A DNA stretch of 64,000 nt. Source: Streptomyces sp. PKU-EA00015 (lineage in GTDB: Bacteria; Actinomycetota; Actinomycetes; Streptomycetales; Streptomycetaceae). The stretch's first letter is position 1. Every line of letters starts with the position of its first letter. The translations under genes and the position numbers were made by a program. This document shows positions 1 to 7,721 of this stretch, piece after piece. Under the pieces are notes generated by a model. That model saw nothing but the letters and a program-made list of their open reading frames with translations. It ran no database searches and was not told the DNA's origin. The stretch is taken from the NCBI RefSeq assembly GCF_013387495.1, contig NZ_JABZEE010000038.1:1-64000 (forward strand), written 5' to 3'.

Positions 1-401
1 TCGCCGAGCTGGGCCGGATCGTCGCCGGCCGCGGCGACGGCGAACTCCGGGAGTGGCGCGAGGGGCCCGGGGCCTTTCCGGCCGAGCAACTGGTGCTGGC
101 CGCCGGGCGGGGCGCCTCCCAGCACGGGACCCTGATGTTCGGCGGCCACCTCAAGCGCTACCTGCAGCGGCTGAACCCGGTGGTGGCCGCGGTGGACGAC
201 CTCCTCGGGACGGCGGGATCGGCCGCCGCGACGGGTGCCGCCCCACCGGGCGCCGAGGAGCTGGGCACCTGGCTGGCCAGGCACTGGACGGAACTCACCA
301 ACGCCGCGGCCACGCTGGAGGAGCCGGACGGGCCGGAGGGCATGCTGGCCCGGCACTTCCTCGGCGACCTGGAACTGCTCGCCCGCTGGAGGGCCTCATG
401 A
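1..401 (+). CDS. C-terminal part of an unrecognised protein (5' end outside window)
   Basis: An open frame enters the window in the phase that starts at base 3 and ends with TGA at 399-401. The visible 132 residues are mostly helical, ending in a stretch with LARHFLGDLELLARW. I do not recognise a family. The stop overlaps the start of the next gene in an ATGA (398-401), so the two are almost certainly translationally coupled and belong to one operon with the kinase-like gene that follows. The product is therefore probably another component of the same accessory cluster. Its N-terminal part and any catalytic domain lie upstream and cannot be judged. Confidence 0.7.
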   Translation, partial: AELGRIVAGRGDGELREWREGPGAFPAEQLVLAAGRGASQHGTLMFGGHLKRYLQRLNPVVAAVDDLLGTAGSAAATGAAPPGAEELGTWLARHWTELTNAAATLEEPDGPEGMLARHFLGDLELLARWRAS

Positions 402-2962
402 CCGTACCCGCAGACTCTGCCGGCCCCGCGGACCCCGTCGACCAGGCCGGGCCGCTGCTCGACACGGTGCTGCGGGACTGGGCGGGCCGCAGTCGGCACC
501 CCGGACTCGCCATCGCCCTGGCCGACGGCCGGACGCTCGCCCCGGGCGAGGCGGCCGCCTTGGTGCTGCGGGGCCTGGCAGAACCGATGACCGATGCGCA
601 GGGAGTGCACCGCCTGGTCGACGGAGGCGAGTTCACCGTCGTGGCCGACCTCCTGGACACCGCCGACTCCCCCGCCGGCCCAGCCGGCACCGCCCTCCTG
701 CGGGACGTACGCGCCGGCCTCGACGTCCGACTCGACGCCGCCCAGCAGGAGGCCCTCGCCACCGTACGGTCCCGGGTCACCCTGCTGCGCCGGCGCGCCT
801 CCCGCAGCTCGACCGCCCTCCCGGCGGACCTGGCACGGCGGGCCGAGGAGGCCGCGCTGCGCCGGCGCGCCGAGGCGACGGCCCTGCTCGATGAGGCCGA
901 GGCCGCCGTACACCGCACCGAGCAGCGGCAGCAGCAGGAACTGCGCGCGGAACTCGGCGCTGCGGAGCTGTCCGAGGCCCACGCCGCGGCGGTCCTGGCC
1001 TGCCTGGACGCCAACGAGTTCGAGGCGGCCCGCAGGCTGCTGACGGCAGAGGACATCGACATGAACGGCAGCAGCCCCGCCTGGGTGCCCCGCCCGCCCC
1101 GCTGGGACCCCGCGCTCGGCCGCGGCCTCACGGAGATCCTCAGCCACTACCCGCCCGAATCCGTGCCGCCGCGGCACGACTATCTGACCCGCTACGTCCG
1201 CCTCGGCGAGTCCGACGTCCCGCTGCTGCAGTCGCTGCGCGCCCTCGCCACGGACCGCCACGAGACCTCCGTCGCCGACTTCGCCTCCTGCCTGAGCGCG
1301 GTGCTCGGCGAGGACGTACGCAAACCCGTGACCTTCCGGGACAACGGCTACCACACCCTGCTGACCGGGCTCGACGACGCCCGACTGCCCCACCTACCGA
1401 TCACCGACCCCGCCGGGGTCGGCCTGTGGGTCTCCGCCACCGACGCGCCGCCACCCGACGAACTGTCGCGGCCGCTGGTCTGGTTCGTGCCCACGGCCGG
1501 TCCGGCCCCGGCCACACCAGCCGGTGTCGCGGCGCTGACCGCCGTGGAGCTGCTGCGCGTCCTCGCCCCGCCGCCGGCCGGTCTGCTGTCGGCGCCCGCC
1601 CACCGGCGGATCAACCTGCTGCGCCTGCTGGTCCCCCGGCTGGGCCCGTGCGCCCTGGCTTTCCCCGGCGCGGGCATCGCCCTCAACGGCGGCACCCCGC
1701 GCGAGGCGCTGGCCTGGCTCCTCGACCTGCACGCCGTGGTCCCCGACGCGGCCGGCGTGCACGCCCTGGACTACGAGTCCGAGGGCCATCCGCTGGTCAT
1801 GCGGATGCTGCTGGACGAGGTGCTGCCGCAGCGGTCCGCCGACGGCCGGCTCGGCCACACCGGACTGGCCCTGGTCCGCACCCCCGAATTCCGGGCCCGG
1901 GTGCGTTCCGAGGTGATCGATGGGCTCCCCGCCGAGGAACGGGCCGCGCTGGGCCTGGCGTACGCCCTGCACCCGGAGGAGCCGTTCTGGGCCGCCGACA
2001 TCCTGACCGATCTCCCGCTGGCCGGCCTGCCGGACGACTTCCCCCGGCGCTCCGGGCAGCTCTTCGACGCCGAGGAGGTCCTGGACCGGCTGTGCGGACA
2101 GGGTCTCCTGCGGCGCGTGGCGCTCCCCGACGGCACCAGCGGCTACCGCACCCTGCGGGCCGGCCTGGGCGCCCTGCTCTCCGAGGGCGCGAGCGAGCAG
2201 GCCGCCGCGGCTGTGGAAGTCCTGCTGCAGCGTCTGGAGGAGGCCAGGGCCTTCACCCGTGCCGCGGGCACCGAGAAGGCGGTGCGGCACCACGCGCACC
2301 AGGCCGACAACGACTTGGCGCTCATCTTGGCGAGTCTCGGTGCGCTCGGCGAGAAACTCGACGGCTCCGCGGCTGCCGAGGTGAACCGGGTCATGCAGAT
2401 GCTGCCCCGACTCGGCGGGGAGCAGATCCGCACTGCGGTCTCCGGCCACCAGGCGCCGCCGACCCTGCACGACCTGGGCGAGCTGCTGCTCAAGGTCACC
2501 CGGGATGTCGAGTTCAACGAGGGCGTACGGATCACCTTCCGCAGCGAGCCGACCGGCGGGGCGCCGGTGCTGGCCGTACGCATCGGCCTGGAGACCGCGT
2601 TCGAGAACCTGATCCGCAACGCGGCCCAGGCGGTGCGCTCACTGCGGGCGGGCGGATCCGCGGACGCGGTCCGCGGCGGCCCGGACGTCGTGGTGCGGCT
2701 CCGGCGGCCCGACGAGGACGGCGGCCCGGCCGGGACCGGCAGGTGGTTCCAGGTGGACATAGAGGACACGGGGCCCGGGCTCACCGAGGAGGAACGGGAG
2801 TTGCTGCGCACAGGCGAGCACCTGTCCCGGCACGGCACCGGCGGCACCGGGCTGTCGGCCACGCGGGGGCTGCTACGGGAGGCCGGCGGGCGGCTCGACA
2901 TCCTGGACCGCTCCCCGCTCGGCGGCGCCCATCTGCGGGTCCGGCTGCCCGTCGCGCGCTGA
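398..2962 (+). CDS. Large protein with C-terminal histidine-kinase-type ATPase domain
   Basis: 854 residues from ATG 398, chosen because it overlaps the upstream stop (ATGA). Residues about 100-205 form a charged, Arg/Glu/Ala-rich probable coiled coil. Residues about 210-600 match nothing I recognise. The C-terminal quarter is a GHKL/HATPase_c domain: N box ENLIRN (about 736-741), G1 box DTGPG with Asp790, and a Gly-rich lid GTGGTG (about 813-818). A possible phospho-acceptor helix lies around His631-His634 (HHAHQADND), unlike the usual HE-x-RTP box. No membrane segment is visible, so it should be cytosolic. It converges on the receiver-containing SARP gene 18 bp away, which is an obvious candidate partner. 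It could also be a Hsp90/MutL-like GHKL ATPase rather than a true kinase. Confidence 0.75.
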   Translation: MTVPADSAGPADPVDQAGPLLDTVLRDWAGRSRHPGLAIALADGRTLAPGEAAALVLRGLAEPMTDAQGVHRLVDGGEFTVVADLLDTADSPAGPAGTALLRDVRAGLDVRLDAAQQEALATVRSRVTLLRRRASRSSTALPADLARRAEEAALRRRAEATALLDEAEAAVHRTEQRQQQELRAELGAAELSEAHAAAVLACLDANEFEAARRLLTAEDIDMNGSSPAWVPRPPRWDPALGRGLTEILSHYPPESVPPRHDYLTRYVRLGESDVPLLQSLRALATDRHETSVADFASCLSAVLGEDVRKPVTFRDNGYHTLLTGLDDARLPHLPITDPAGVGLWVSATDAPPPDELSRPLVWFVPTAGPAPATPAGVAALTAVELLRVLAPPPAGLLSAPAHRRINLLRLLVPRLGPCALAFPGAGIALNGGTPREALAWLLDLHAVVPDAAGVHALDYESEGHPLVMRMLLDEVLPQRSADGRLGHTGLALVRTPEFRARVRSEVIDGLPAEERAALGLAYALHPEEPFWAADILTDLPLAGLPDDFPRRSGQLFDAEEVLDRLCGQGLLRRVALPDGTSGYRTLRAGLGALLSEGASEQAAAAVEVLLQRLEEARAFTRAAGTEKAVRHHAHQADNDLALILASLGALGEKLDGSAAAEVNRVMQMLPRLGGEQIRTAVSGHQAPPTLHDLGELLLKVTRDVEFNEGVRITFRSEPTGGAPVLAVRIGLETAFENLIRNAAQAVRSLRAGGSADAVRGGPDVVVRLRRPDEDGGPAGTGRWFQVDIEDTGPGLTEEERELLRTGEHLSRHGTGGTGLSATRGLLREAGGRLDILDRSPLGGAHLRVRLPVAR

Positions 2963-2979
2963 CGGCGGCTGCTCGGCCC

Positions 2980-4197
2980 TCAGCCCGGGTACTGCTGGAG
3001 GAAGGCGCGCATCTCACGTTCCGCCTCCTCCACCGTGCCGTTCCGGAGGGTCCCGCGCACCCGGTCGGCAGCCTGGCGGCATCGTTGCAGCGCCGCGTTC
3101 CGGCCGCTGCCCCCGGCGTCCAGTTTCTCGTCGGCGCGCAGGGCCGCCCACTCCAGCCAGGTCTCGGCCCGCCTTCTGCGGTACTTCGGGTCCTGGGACA
3201 CCAGGGCATCGGCGGCCGTCCTGATGACCGTCAGGTCGACCTGGGGCGTGCCCTTGTGGATGATGCCGACCAGGCGGTAACGGGCCCGCTGCACCAGGGT
3301 GCTGTCGTAGAGGTCGCCTGACGGCGGTGCCATGGTCATCAGCGAGGCCGGCACCTCGGTGTGGCGGGCCAGCCACGCCACGACCTCCAGGCCCCACCGG
3401 TCGTCCAGCCCCGGGGTCAGATGCAGGTCCACCAGCGCCCCGGCGAGCTGCCTCACCTCGGCCTCCCGATCGCGTTGCAACTGCCACCACTCGTTCAGCG
3501 AGCGGACGGTGAGACAGGAGAACCCGAAGCCCTCGAGCGCGCCCTCGATCAGGTCGGCCATCTGGTCCTCCACCACCAGAACGCGCCGCCGCTCGCCGGC
3601 CCGCAGCCGCTCCCGGACCGGGTCGCAGAGACGGTCACCGGGGAAGAAGTCCAGGAACCCTTCCAGGCCGTCGAGTTGGCGCAGGACCTCGGGGTCCGAA
3701 CCGCCGAGCACCTCCAGCAGCCGGTCGCGGGACGTGAACACCGCGTTCCAGCGGTCGGGTTCGACCTGCGGGTGACAGACGCGCGGGTCACCGTGCCACA
3801 GGCCGATCAGCGGGGCGAGTTCCGCCGGGCCCGGTGGCCCGGGCAGATCGCGCAACTTCCCCACGCCCGAGATGAATTCTTCGGCGTCGACCCGGACCGC
3901 CTGCCGGTCGAGGGTGTACGGCCGGCCCTTGGCCCGCTTGGGCACCGGCAGCGTGGTCCGGCGCAGACTGCTGAAGTGCTGGGCCAGCGCCGCCTCGGAG
4001 GCGATCGCGGGGCGCCCGGCACCGTCACGGACCCACGCCATCACGTCCTGCTCCCGCACGCCGTACCGTAACCGCAGCGCCAGTACCACCAGCACCGCAC
4101 CGGTGAGCCCGGCGGGCGTCTCCAGCGGTGTCCCGTCCCGCTCGACGGCGAGGTCTCCCAGGACCCGGATGCGCCACTGCTCCCCCATGTCTGTCAT
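2980..4197 (-). CDS. SARP-like DNA-binding regulator with C-terminal receiver domain
   Basis: 405 residues from ATG 4197; a second in-frame ATG at 4188 is possible. Residues about 8-110 look like the winged helix of SARP/AfsR regulators (RVLGDLAVERDG at the start, then an A-x-FSSLRR recognition-helix region and a YTLD wing). Residues about 115-190 resemble the start of a BTAD helical domain (LIGLWHGDPR). Residues about 204-325 form a response-regulator receiver: acidic pair E210-D211, phospho-acceptor D257 (LVDLHL), T288 and K315. This order, DNA-binding first and receiver last, is the reverse of OmpR/NarL regulators. It probably takes phosphate or a conformational signal from the ATPase protein encoded at 398-2962 and controls this cluster from the divergent promoter region. 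The function is inferred. Confidence 0.75.
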   Translation of the reverse strand: MTDMGEQWRIRVLGDLAVERDGTPLETPAGLTGAVLVVLALRLRYGVREQDVMAWVRDGAGRPAIASEAALAQHFSSLRRTTLPVPKRAKGRPYTLDRQAVRVDAEEFISGVGKLRDLPGPPGPAELAPLIGLWHGDPRVCHPQVEPDRWNAVFTSRDRLLEVLGGSDPEVLRQLDGLEGFLDFFPGDRLCDPVRERLRAGERRRVLVVEDQMADLIEGALEGFGFSCLTVRSLNEWWQLQRDREAEVRQLAGALVDLHLTPGLDDRWGLEVVAWLARHTEVPASLMTMAPPSGDLYDSTLVQRARYRLVGIIHKGTPQVDLTVIRTAADALVSQDPKYRRRRAETWLEWAALRADEKLDAGGSGRNAALQRCRQAADRVRGTLRNGTVEEAEREMRAFLQQYPG

Positions 4198-4383
4198 ACG
4201 TCAATTGTGCCGCGGTCAACGCGCGCGTGCTGGTCGTACGTTGAGGTCGCTTTGAGCCCGCGCCCGGGGCTGGCGGAGAGGGGCCGCGGAAGCTCAGCGG
4301 ACGAAGCGGGGAAAAACCGGCTGTGCCCGGGAGTCTCGTATCAACGGGGCGCAGCAGGCGCCTCCTCCCGGAAGGCAACCGCC
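4198..4383. promoter_or_regulatory. Divergent promoter region between SARP-receiver gene and NDT-S1 gene
   Basis: This 186-bp gap separates two divergently read genes. A TTGACG hexamer on the minus strand (complement of 4199-4204) sits at the SARP gene start, and a GGAAGG ribosome site (about 4370-4375) precedes the GTG at 4384. No clear -10/-35 pair or operator palindrome can be assigned by eye. By position it must hold both promoters and is the likeliest target of the SARP-like protein. Confidence 0.4.
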
Positions 4384-5736
4384 GTGCATGACATCCGACT
4401 CACCCGCGACGAGCAGACCGTTCCCGGCAATGCTCTCGTCATCACGCCCATGGGCAACAAGACCCTCCGCAACGACGACACGTTCGACTTCGACTGGCAC
4501 TTCCAGGAAGTCATCAGCCCGGTCGTCACGGAGGCCGGCATGACGCCGGTCCGCGCCGACAGCGTCTACGGCCCGGCCAACGTGCTGGACGTGGTGTGGC
4601 GCGGCATCCAGCAGGCCGAGGTCTGCATCGTCGACTTCTCCTGCCGGACGCCCAACGTGGCCATGGAGTACATGGCCGCCAAGCTGATCGGCAAGCGCAT
4701 GATCTACCTCGCGCAGCACGCGGACGACATCCCCAGCGACGTCCGCGGACTGCGCCACATCCCGTACACCCCGCTGTACGCGGACATGGCCCGGATGCGG
4801 GCGGAACTGCGGCAGCAGCTGGAGGCGGTGCGCCTGGAGCCCGTCCAGGAGATGGCGCTGATCCCGCTGGCGACCGGCGGGGTCACCCCGGCCCGCGCCC
4901 AGGTCGTCAGCGTCTCCGCGGACTTCGCGGTGGTACGGGCCGCCGACGGCACCTTGGGGGTGCTCAGCGGCGAGGATGTCGACTGGTCGCGGATCGTCAC
5001 CGACATGACCCGGTTCTGCACGGTGGGCGAGTGGCTGGACGGCGCCTTCGAGATGCTCCCGGCGGGCGGCACAAAGTACACGCTGCTCAGCGGCCAGCAG
5101 AACCCCTGGCGCCAGCTGGAGGCCACCCACCCGGTGGGACACACCTTCACCGGCACGGTGCACAGCGTGCGGCAGGCGGGGGTGTTCGTCCGGATCTCCG
5201 GGCCCGTCAACGGCCTGGTGCCGCGCAGCTCGCTGCCGGCCGGGACGGAGTTCACCCCGGGGAGCCAGGTGGAGGTGACGGTGCTGTCGGTGGAGAGCCG
5301 CCGGCGCCGGGCCACCCTGGCTCTGGCGCAGCGCAGGGCGCAGGGCCGGGGCCGGCCTGTGGTGCCCTTTCCGTCCTCCGGGGCGACGTCGGCCGGGACG
5401 GCGTCGCCCGGGGTGGCGCTGCAAGAGCGGCTGGAGGGCGAGGTGGTGAAGGTCGTCCCGGAGGGCCAGGGCGGCTATGTGCTGCTGCGGGTCGCCTGCC
5501 GTGAGCGCCCGGTGTTCCTGCACTGCTCCGCGATGAGCGGACAGCTGCGGCATGACCTCAACCACGGCGGGATCGAGCTCGGCGAGATCCTCGACCTCGA
5601 GGTGAGCAGCATCAACCTCCACCAGGACAAGGTCTGCGTCCGGGACGTCGAGCCCGAGGACGAGGCCAGGAACGAGGCCGAGGTCTCGCCCGACGAGGCC
5701 AAGGGCGGGCCGGAGGACCTTCCTCAGGCCGCCTGA
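4384..5736 (+). CDS. Nucleoside 2-deoxyribosyltransferase-like domain fused to S1/OB folds
   Basis: 450 residues from GTG 4384, chosen for a GGAAGG ribosome site about 8 bases upstream. Residues about 16-130 match the Rossmann-like NDT/TIR-like family often written FVIMPFG...NPNVFYELG: here ALVITPMG, then IVDFS with D84, then TPNVAMEY with N91 and E95, then IPSDVRGLRHIPY. In known conflict systems this fold senses or cleaves nucleotides, nucleosides or NAD-like molecules. Residues about 165-245 look like a divergent OB fold, 252-315 is a good S1 RNA-binding domain (GTVHSV...GVFVRI...GLVP), and 348-420 a third S1-like fold. The tail is acidic. The fusion suggests an RNA- or ribosome-directed effector or sensor. 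The next gene on the same strand, 94 bp downstream, encodes a membrane protein. Catalytic activity is not proven. Confidence 0.75.
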   Translation: MHDIRLTRDEQTVPGNALVITPMGNKTLRNDDTFDFDWHFQEVISPVVTEAGMTPVRADSVYGPANVLDVVWRGIQQAEVCIVDFSCRTPNVAMEYMAAKLIGKRMIYLAQHADDIPSDVRGLRHIPYTPLYADMARMRAELRQQLEAVRLEPVQEMALIPLATGGVTPARAQVVSVSADFAVVRAADGTLGVLSGEDVDWSRIVTDMTRFCTVGEWLDGAFEMLPAGGTKYTLLSGQQNPWRQLEATHPVGHTFTGTVHSVRQAGVFVRISGPVNGLVPRSSLPAGTEFTPGSQVEVTVLSVESRRRRATLALAQRRAQGRGRPVVPFPSSGATSAGTASPGVALQERLEGEVVKVVPEGQGGYVLLRVACRERPVFLHCSAMSGQLRHDLNHGGIELGEILDLEVSSINLHQDKVCVRDVEPEDEARNEAEVSPDEAKGGPEDLPQAA

Positions 5737-5750
5737 CCCCTCTCTCCCCT

Positions 5751-5785
5751 CCCCGGGGGCGCCGTGACACCACGGCGCCCCGGGG
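5751..5785 (+). terminator. GC-rich hairpin after NDT-S1 gene
   Basis: A 16-nt arm (5751-5766) pairs with a 15-nt arm (5771-5785) with one bulged G and an ACAC loop. There is no U-run, as is usual in Streptomyces. It lies between the NDT-S1 gene and the membrane protein gene, so it may attenuate rather than end transcription. Confidence 0.6.
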
Positions 5786-5830
5786 GCGCCCGGCCCCACA
5801 AGGCACACCCACCCCGAAGGAGAACCCGAC

Positions 5831-6286
5831 ATGTCGATCAACGCATCCCCCGGCGCATCCACCGACGAGACCCTGCTGGATCTGTACAAGCTGGTGGCCG
5901 AGATGGCCGACCGCATCTCGGTGCGCCGCGGCAAGGCGAACGCCTACTTCCTCGCCGTGCAGACCACCCTGGCGACGGTCGCCGCCGCGCTCCCGGCCAC
6001 GCCGCTCACCGCGGCCGCCGAACTCGCCCTCGCCCTGCTGCTGTCCACCGTCTGGTGGCTGCAGCTGTGCTCGTACCGCGACCTCAACCGGGCGAAGTTC
6101 CGCACCGTCCTGGCCCTGGAGACCCGCCTCCCGGCGGCCCCCTACACCGACGAACAGGCGGCCCTGCCATCCCGGTTCCTCGAACTCGGCCGGACCGAAC
6201 GCCTGGTCCCCTGGGCCTTCGCGGCCCTGCACTGCGCCGTCTTCGCCGCCCACATCGCCCCGGGCCTGCCGGGCGTTCCGGGCTGA
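5831..6286 (+). CDS. Small multi-helix membrane protein (SLATT/RipA-like)
   Basis: 151 residues from ATG 5831 with an AAGGAG ribosome site 8 bases upstream. The N-terminal helix LDLYKLVAEMADRIS-x-RR leads into two membrane helices (about 38-56 and 62-82), followed by the conserved cytosolic stretch SYRDLNRAKF and LETRLPAAPY. A third membrane helix lies near 125-143. This layout matches small membrane proteins annotated as RipA-family octameric proteins and resembles the SLATT 2TM modules proposed as pore-forming effectors beside nucleotide-sensing proteins. Coming right after an NDT-like gene, it is a candidate membrane-permeabilising effector of the cluster. The family assignment is from memory of sequence patterns and the effector role is inference. 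Confidence 0.7.
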   Translation: MSINASPGASTDETLLDLYKLVAEMADRISVRRGKANAYFLAVQTTLATVAAALPATPLTAAAELALALLLSTVWWLQLCSYRDLNRAKFRTVLALETRLPAAPYTDEQAALPSRFLELGRTERLVPWAFAALHCAVFAAHIAPGLPGVPG

Positions 6287-6333
6287 CGGATGCCGAGGTT
6301 GTACGGTCGCCCGGAGGCTGCCGGGCTGCCGCC

Positions 6334-6399
6334 ATAGATCTCGGACTCGCGGGGAAGACCGCCTTCGTCACCGGCCGGACCATGTCTTCGTGCCCGTAG
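6334..6399 (+). pseudogene. Fragment of a short-chain dehydrogenase N-terminus
   Basis: The frame from 6334 reads IDLGLAGKTAFVTGR before a TAG at 6397. This is the typical beta1-Gly-rich start of an SDR (MDLGLAGK-x-A-x-VTG), with the initiator changed to ATA and the protein ending straight after VTG. It appears to be a gene scar at the edge between the NDT/S1 cluster and the truncated ABC exporter. It is too short for certainty. Confidence 0.4.
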
Positions 6400-6451
6400 C
6401 CCGGACGCTCGCGGCCCGCTCCGCGGCCGGGAGCGGGACTCGCGAGGTTCC

Positions 6452-7564
6452 TCAGTGGACCTCGGCGGCCTGACTGGTCCAGGTGGCGTACATCTGGGTG
6501 TACTTGCCGTCGGCGGCGAGGAGCTGGTCGTGCGCACCGACCTCGACGATGCGGCCCTCGTCGACGACGACGATGCGGTCGGCCTTCATCGCGGTGGAGA
6601 GCCGGTGTGCGATCAGGATCGCGGTGCGGCCCTCCAGCAGCACGTCCAGGGCCTGCTCGAGCTTGGTCTCGGACTGGAGGTCCAGGTTGGACGTGGCCTC
6701 GTCCAGGACCAGCACCCGGGGCCGGGCCAGGAAGGCCCGTGCCAGGGCGACGAGTTGCCGTTCGCCGGAGGACAGCGACTGGCCCCGCTCCTGGACGACG
6801 GTGTCGAGGCCGTCGGGCAGCCGCTCGACCACGTCGACCAGGCCGACCACCCGCAGCGCCTCCCGGACCCGGTCGTCGGAGGCGTCCGGGACGGCGAAAC
6901 GGATGTTGTCCCGGAGCGGCCCGGCGAACAGGAAGGGTTCCTGCGGAACGACGCCGATCTGCCGGCGGAGGGACTCTATCCGCACGTCCCGGAGGTCGCG
7001 CCCGTCGATGAGGATCCGGCCGGAGCCCGGGTCGTAGAACCGGGTGACCAGCTTGGCGAGGGTGGACTTGCCGGCACCGGTCGGACCGACGAACGCCACG
7101 GTCTCACCGGCCCGGATGTCCAGCGACACATCGGAGATCACCGGCCGGTCGGGAACATAGCCGAACGTGACGTCCTCGAAGACGATCTCACCCTCGACCT
7201 TCGGCAGGTCGACGGCTCCGGGGGCCTCCTCGACCTCCGCCCGGGTGCTCAGGAGCTGCCTCAGCTTCACGATCGACGACTGCCCCTGCTGGTACGTGTT
7301 GTAGAGCTGCACCAGTTGCTGGATGGGCTGGAAGAAGGCGCCCAGGGAGAGCAGGAACGCCACCAGCTCGCCGATGGTCAGCTCCCCGTCGGCGACCATG
7401 CCGGCACCGATGGCCAGCAGCGCGAGCTGTCCCGCGACACCGACGACCTGGGTGCTGGGCGTGTAGATCGAGTTGATCCGCCCGGTGCGGACGTTGGCGT
7501 CGTAGTACGTGCCGGTGACCTGCCGGTGGTGCTCGGAGTTGTGCCGCTGCCGGTTGTGCGGCCG
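6452..7564 (-). pseudogene. 5'-truncated ABC multidrug exporter (half-transporter)
   Basis: The reading frame holds the last part of an ABC exporter membrane domain followed by a complete nucleotide-binding domain: Walker A GPTGAGKST, Q-loop VVPQEPF, signature LSSGERQ, Walker B VLVLDEAT and the IAHRL switch. Reading upstream past the internal ATG (7399), homology to the transmembrane domain (HNSEHHRQVTG...YYDANVR) continues to about 7564 and then stops without a start codon. Roughly the first four or five membrane helices are missing. The junction abuts the promoter region of the Clp_N gene, suggesting a deletion that joined two loci. An internal start could still make a 315-aa fragment, but it could not be a full exporter. 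Confidence 0.75.
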
Positions 7565-7673
7565 AGATGCCGGTCACCTGGTAGGAGTGCGGGCCGCCGC
7601 GCGATCGTCTGCAAGGGGCGTGGCCGCCGCGGAGCGCGGCGGCCACGCCGGCCCAGGACCGACCGAGAGAAAT

Positions 7674-7718
7674 GACAACCTCGGGTTGACACCACCCGAC
7701 TGACAACCTATGGTTGAC
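7674..7718 (+). promoter_or_regulatory. Promoter with tandem palindromic operators; predicted leaderless start
   Basis: TTGACA (7686-7691), a 17-bp spacer and TATGGT (7709-7714) make a near-consensus vegetative promoter whose start point would fall at or next to the ATG at 7722, giving a leaderless mRNA. Two copies of GACAACC-N3-GGTTGAC occur at 7674-7690 and 7702-7718, with centres 28 bp apart; one covers the -35 and the other the -10. Each is an inverted repeat with 6 of 7 matches. Repression by a dimer binding both sites, perhaps the encoded HTH protein itself, is likely. Confidence 0.75.
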
Positions 7719-7721
7719 ACC

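Noticed and set aside
1426..3321. Long plus-strand open frame in another phase over the ATPase-kinase gene, rich in Arg/Pro/Gly
   Set aside because: Composition and lack of domain motifs mark it as a GC-rich shadow of the real gene at 398-2962.
4294..5934. 546-codon minus-strand open frame opposite the NDT-S1 gene
   Set aside because: His/Gln/Arg-rich antisense reading with no motif or ribosome site; the plus-strand gene has clear NDT and S1 signatures.
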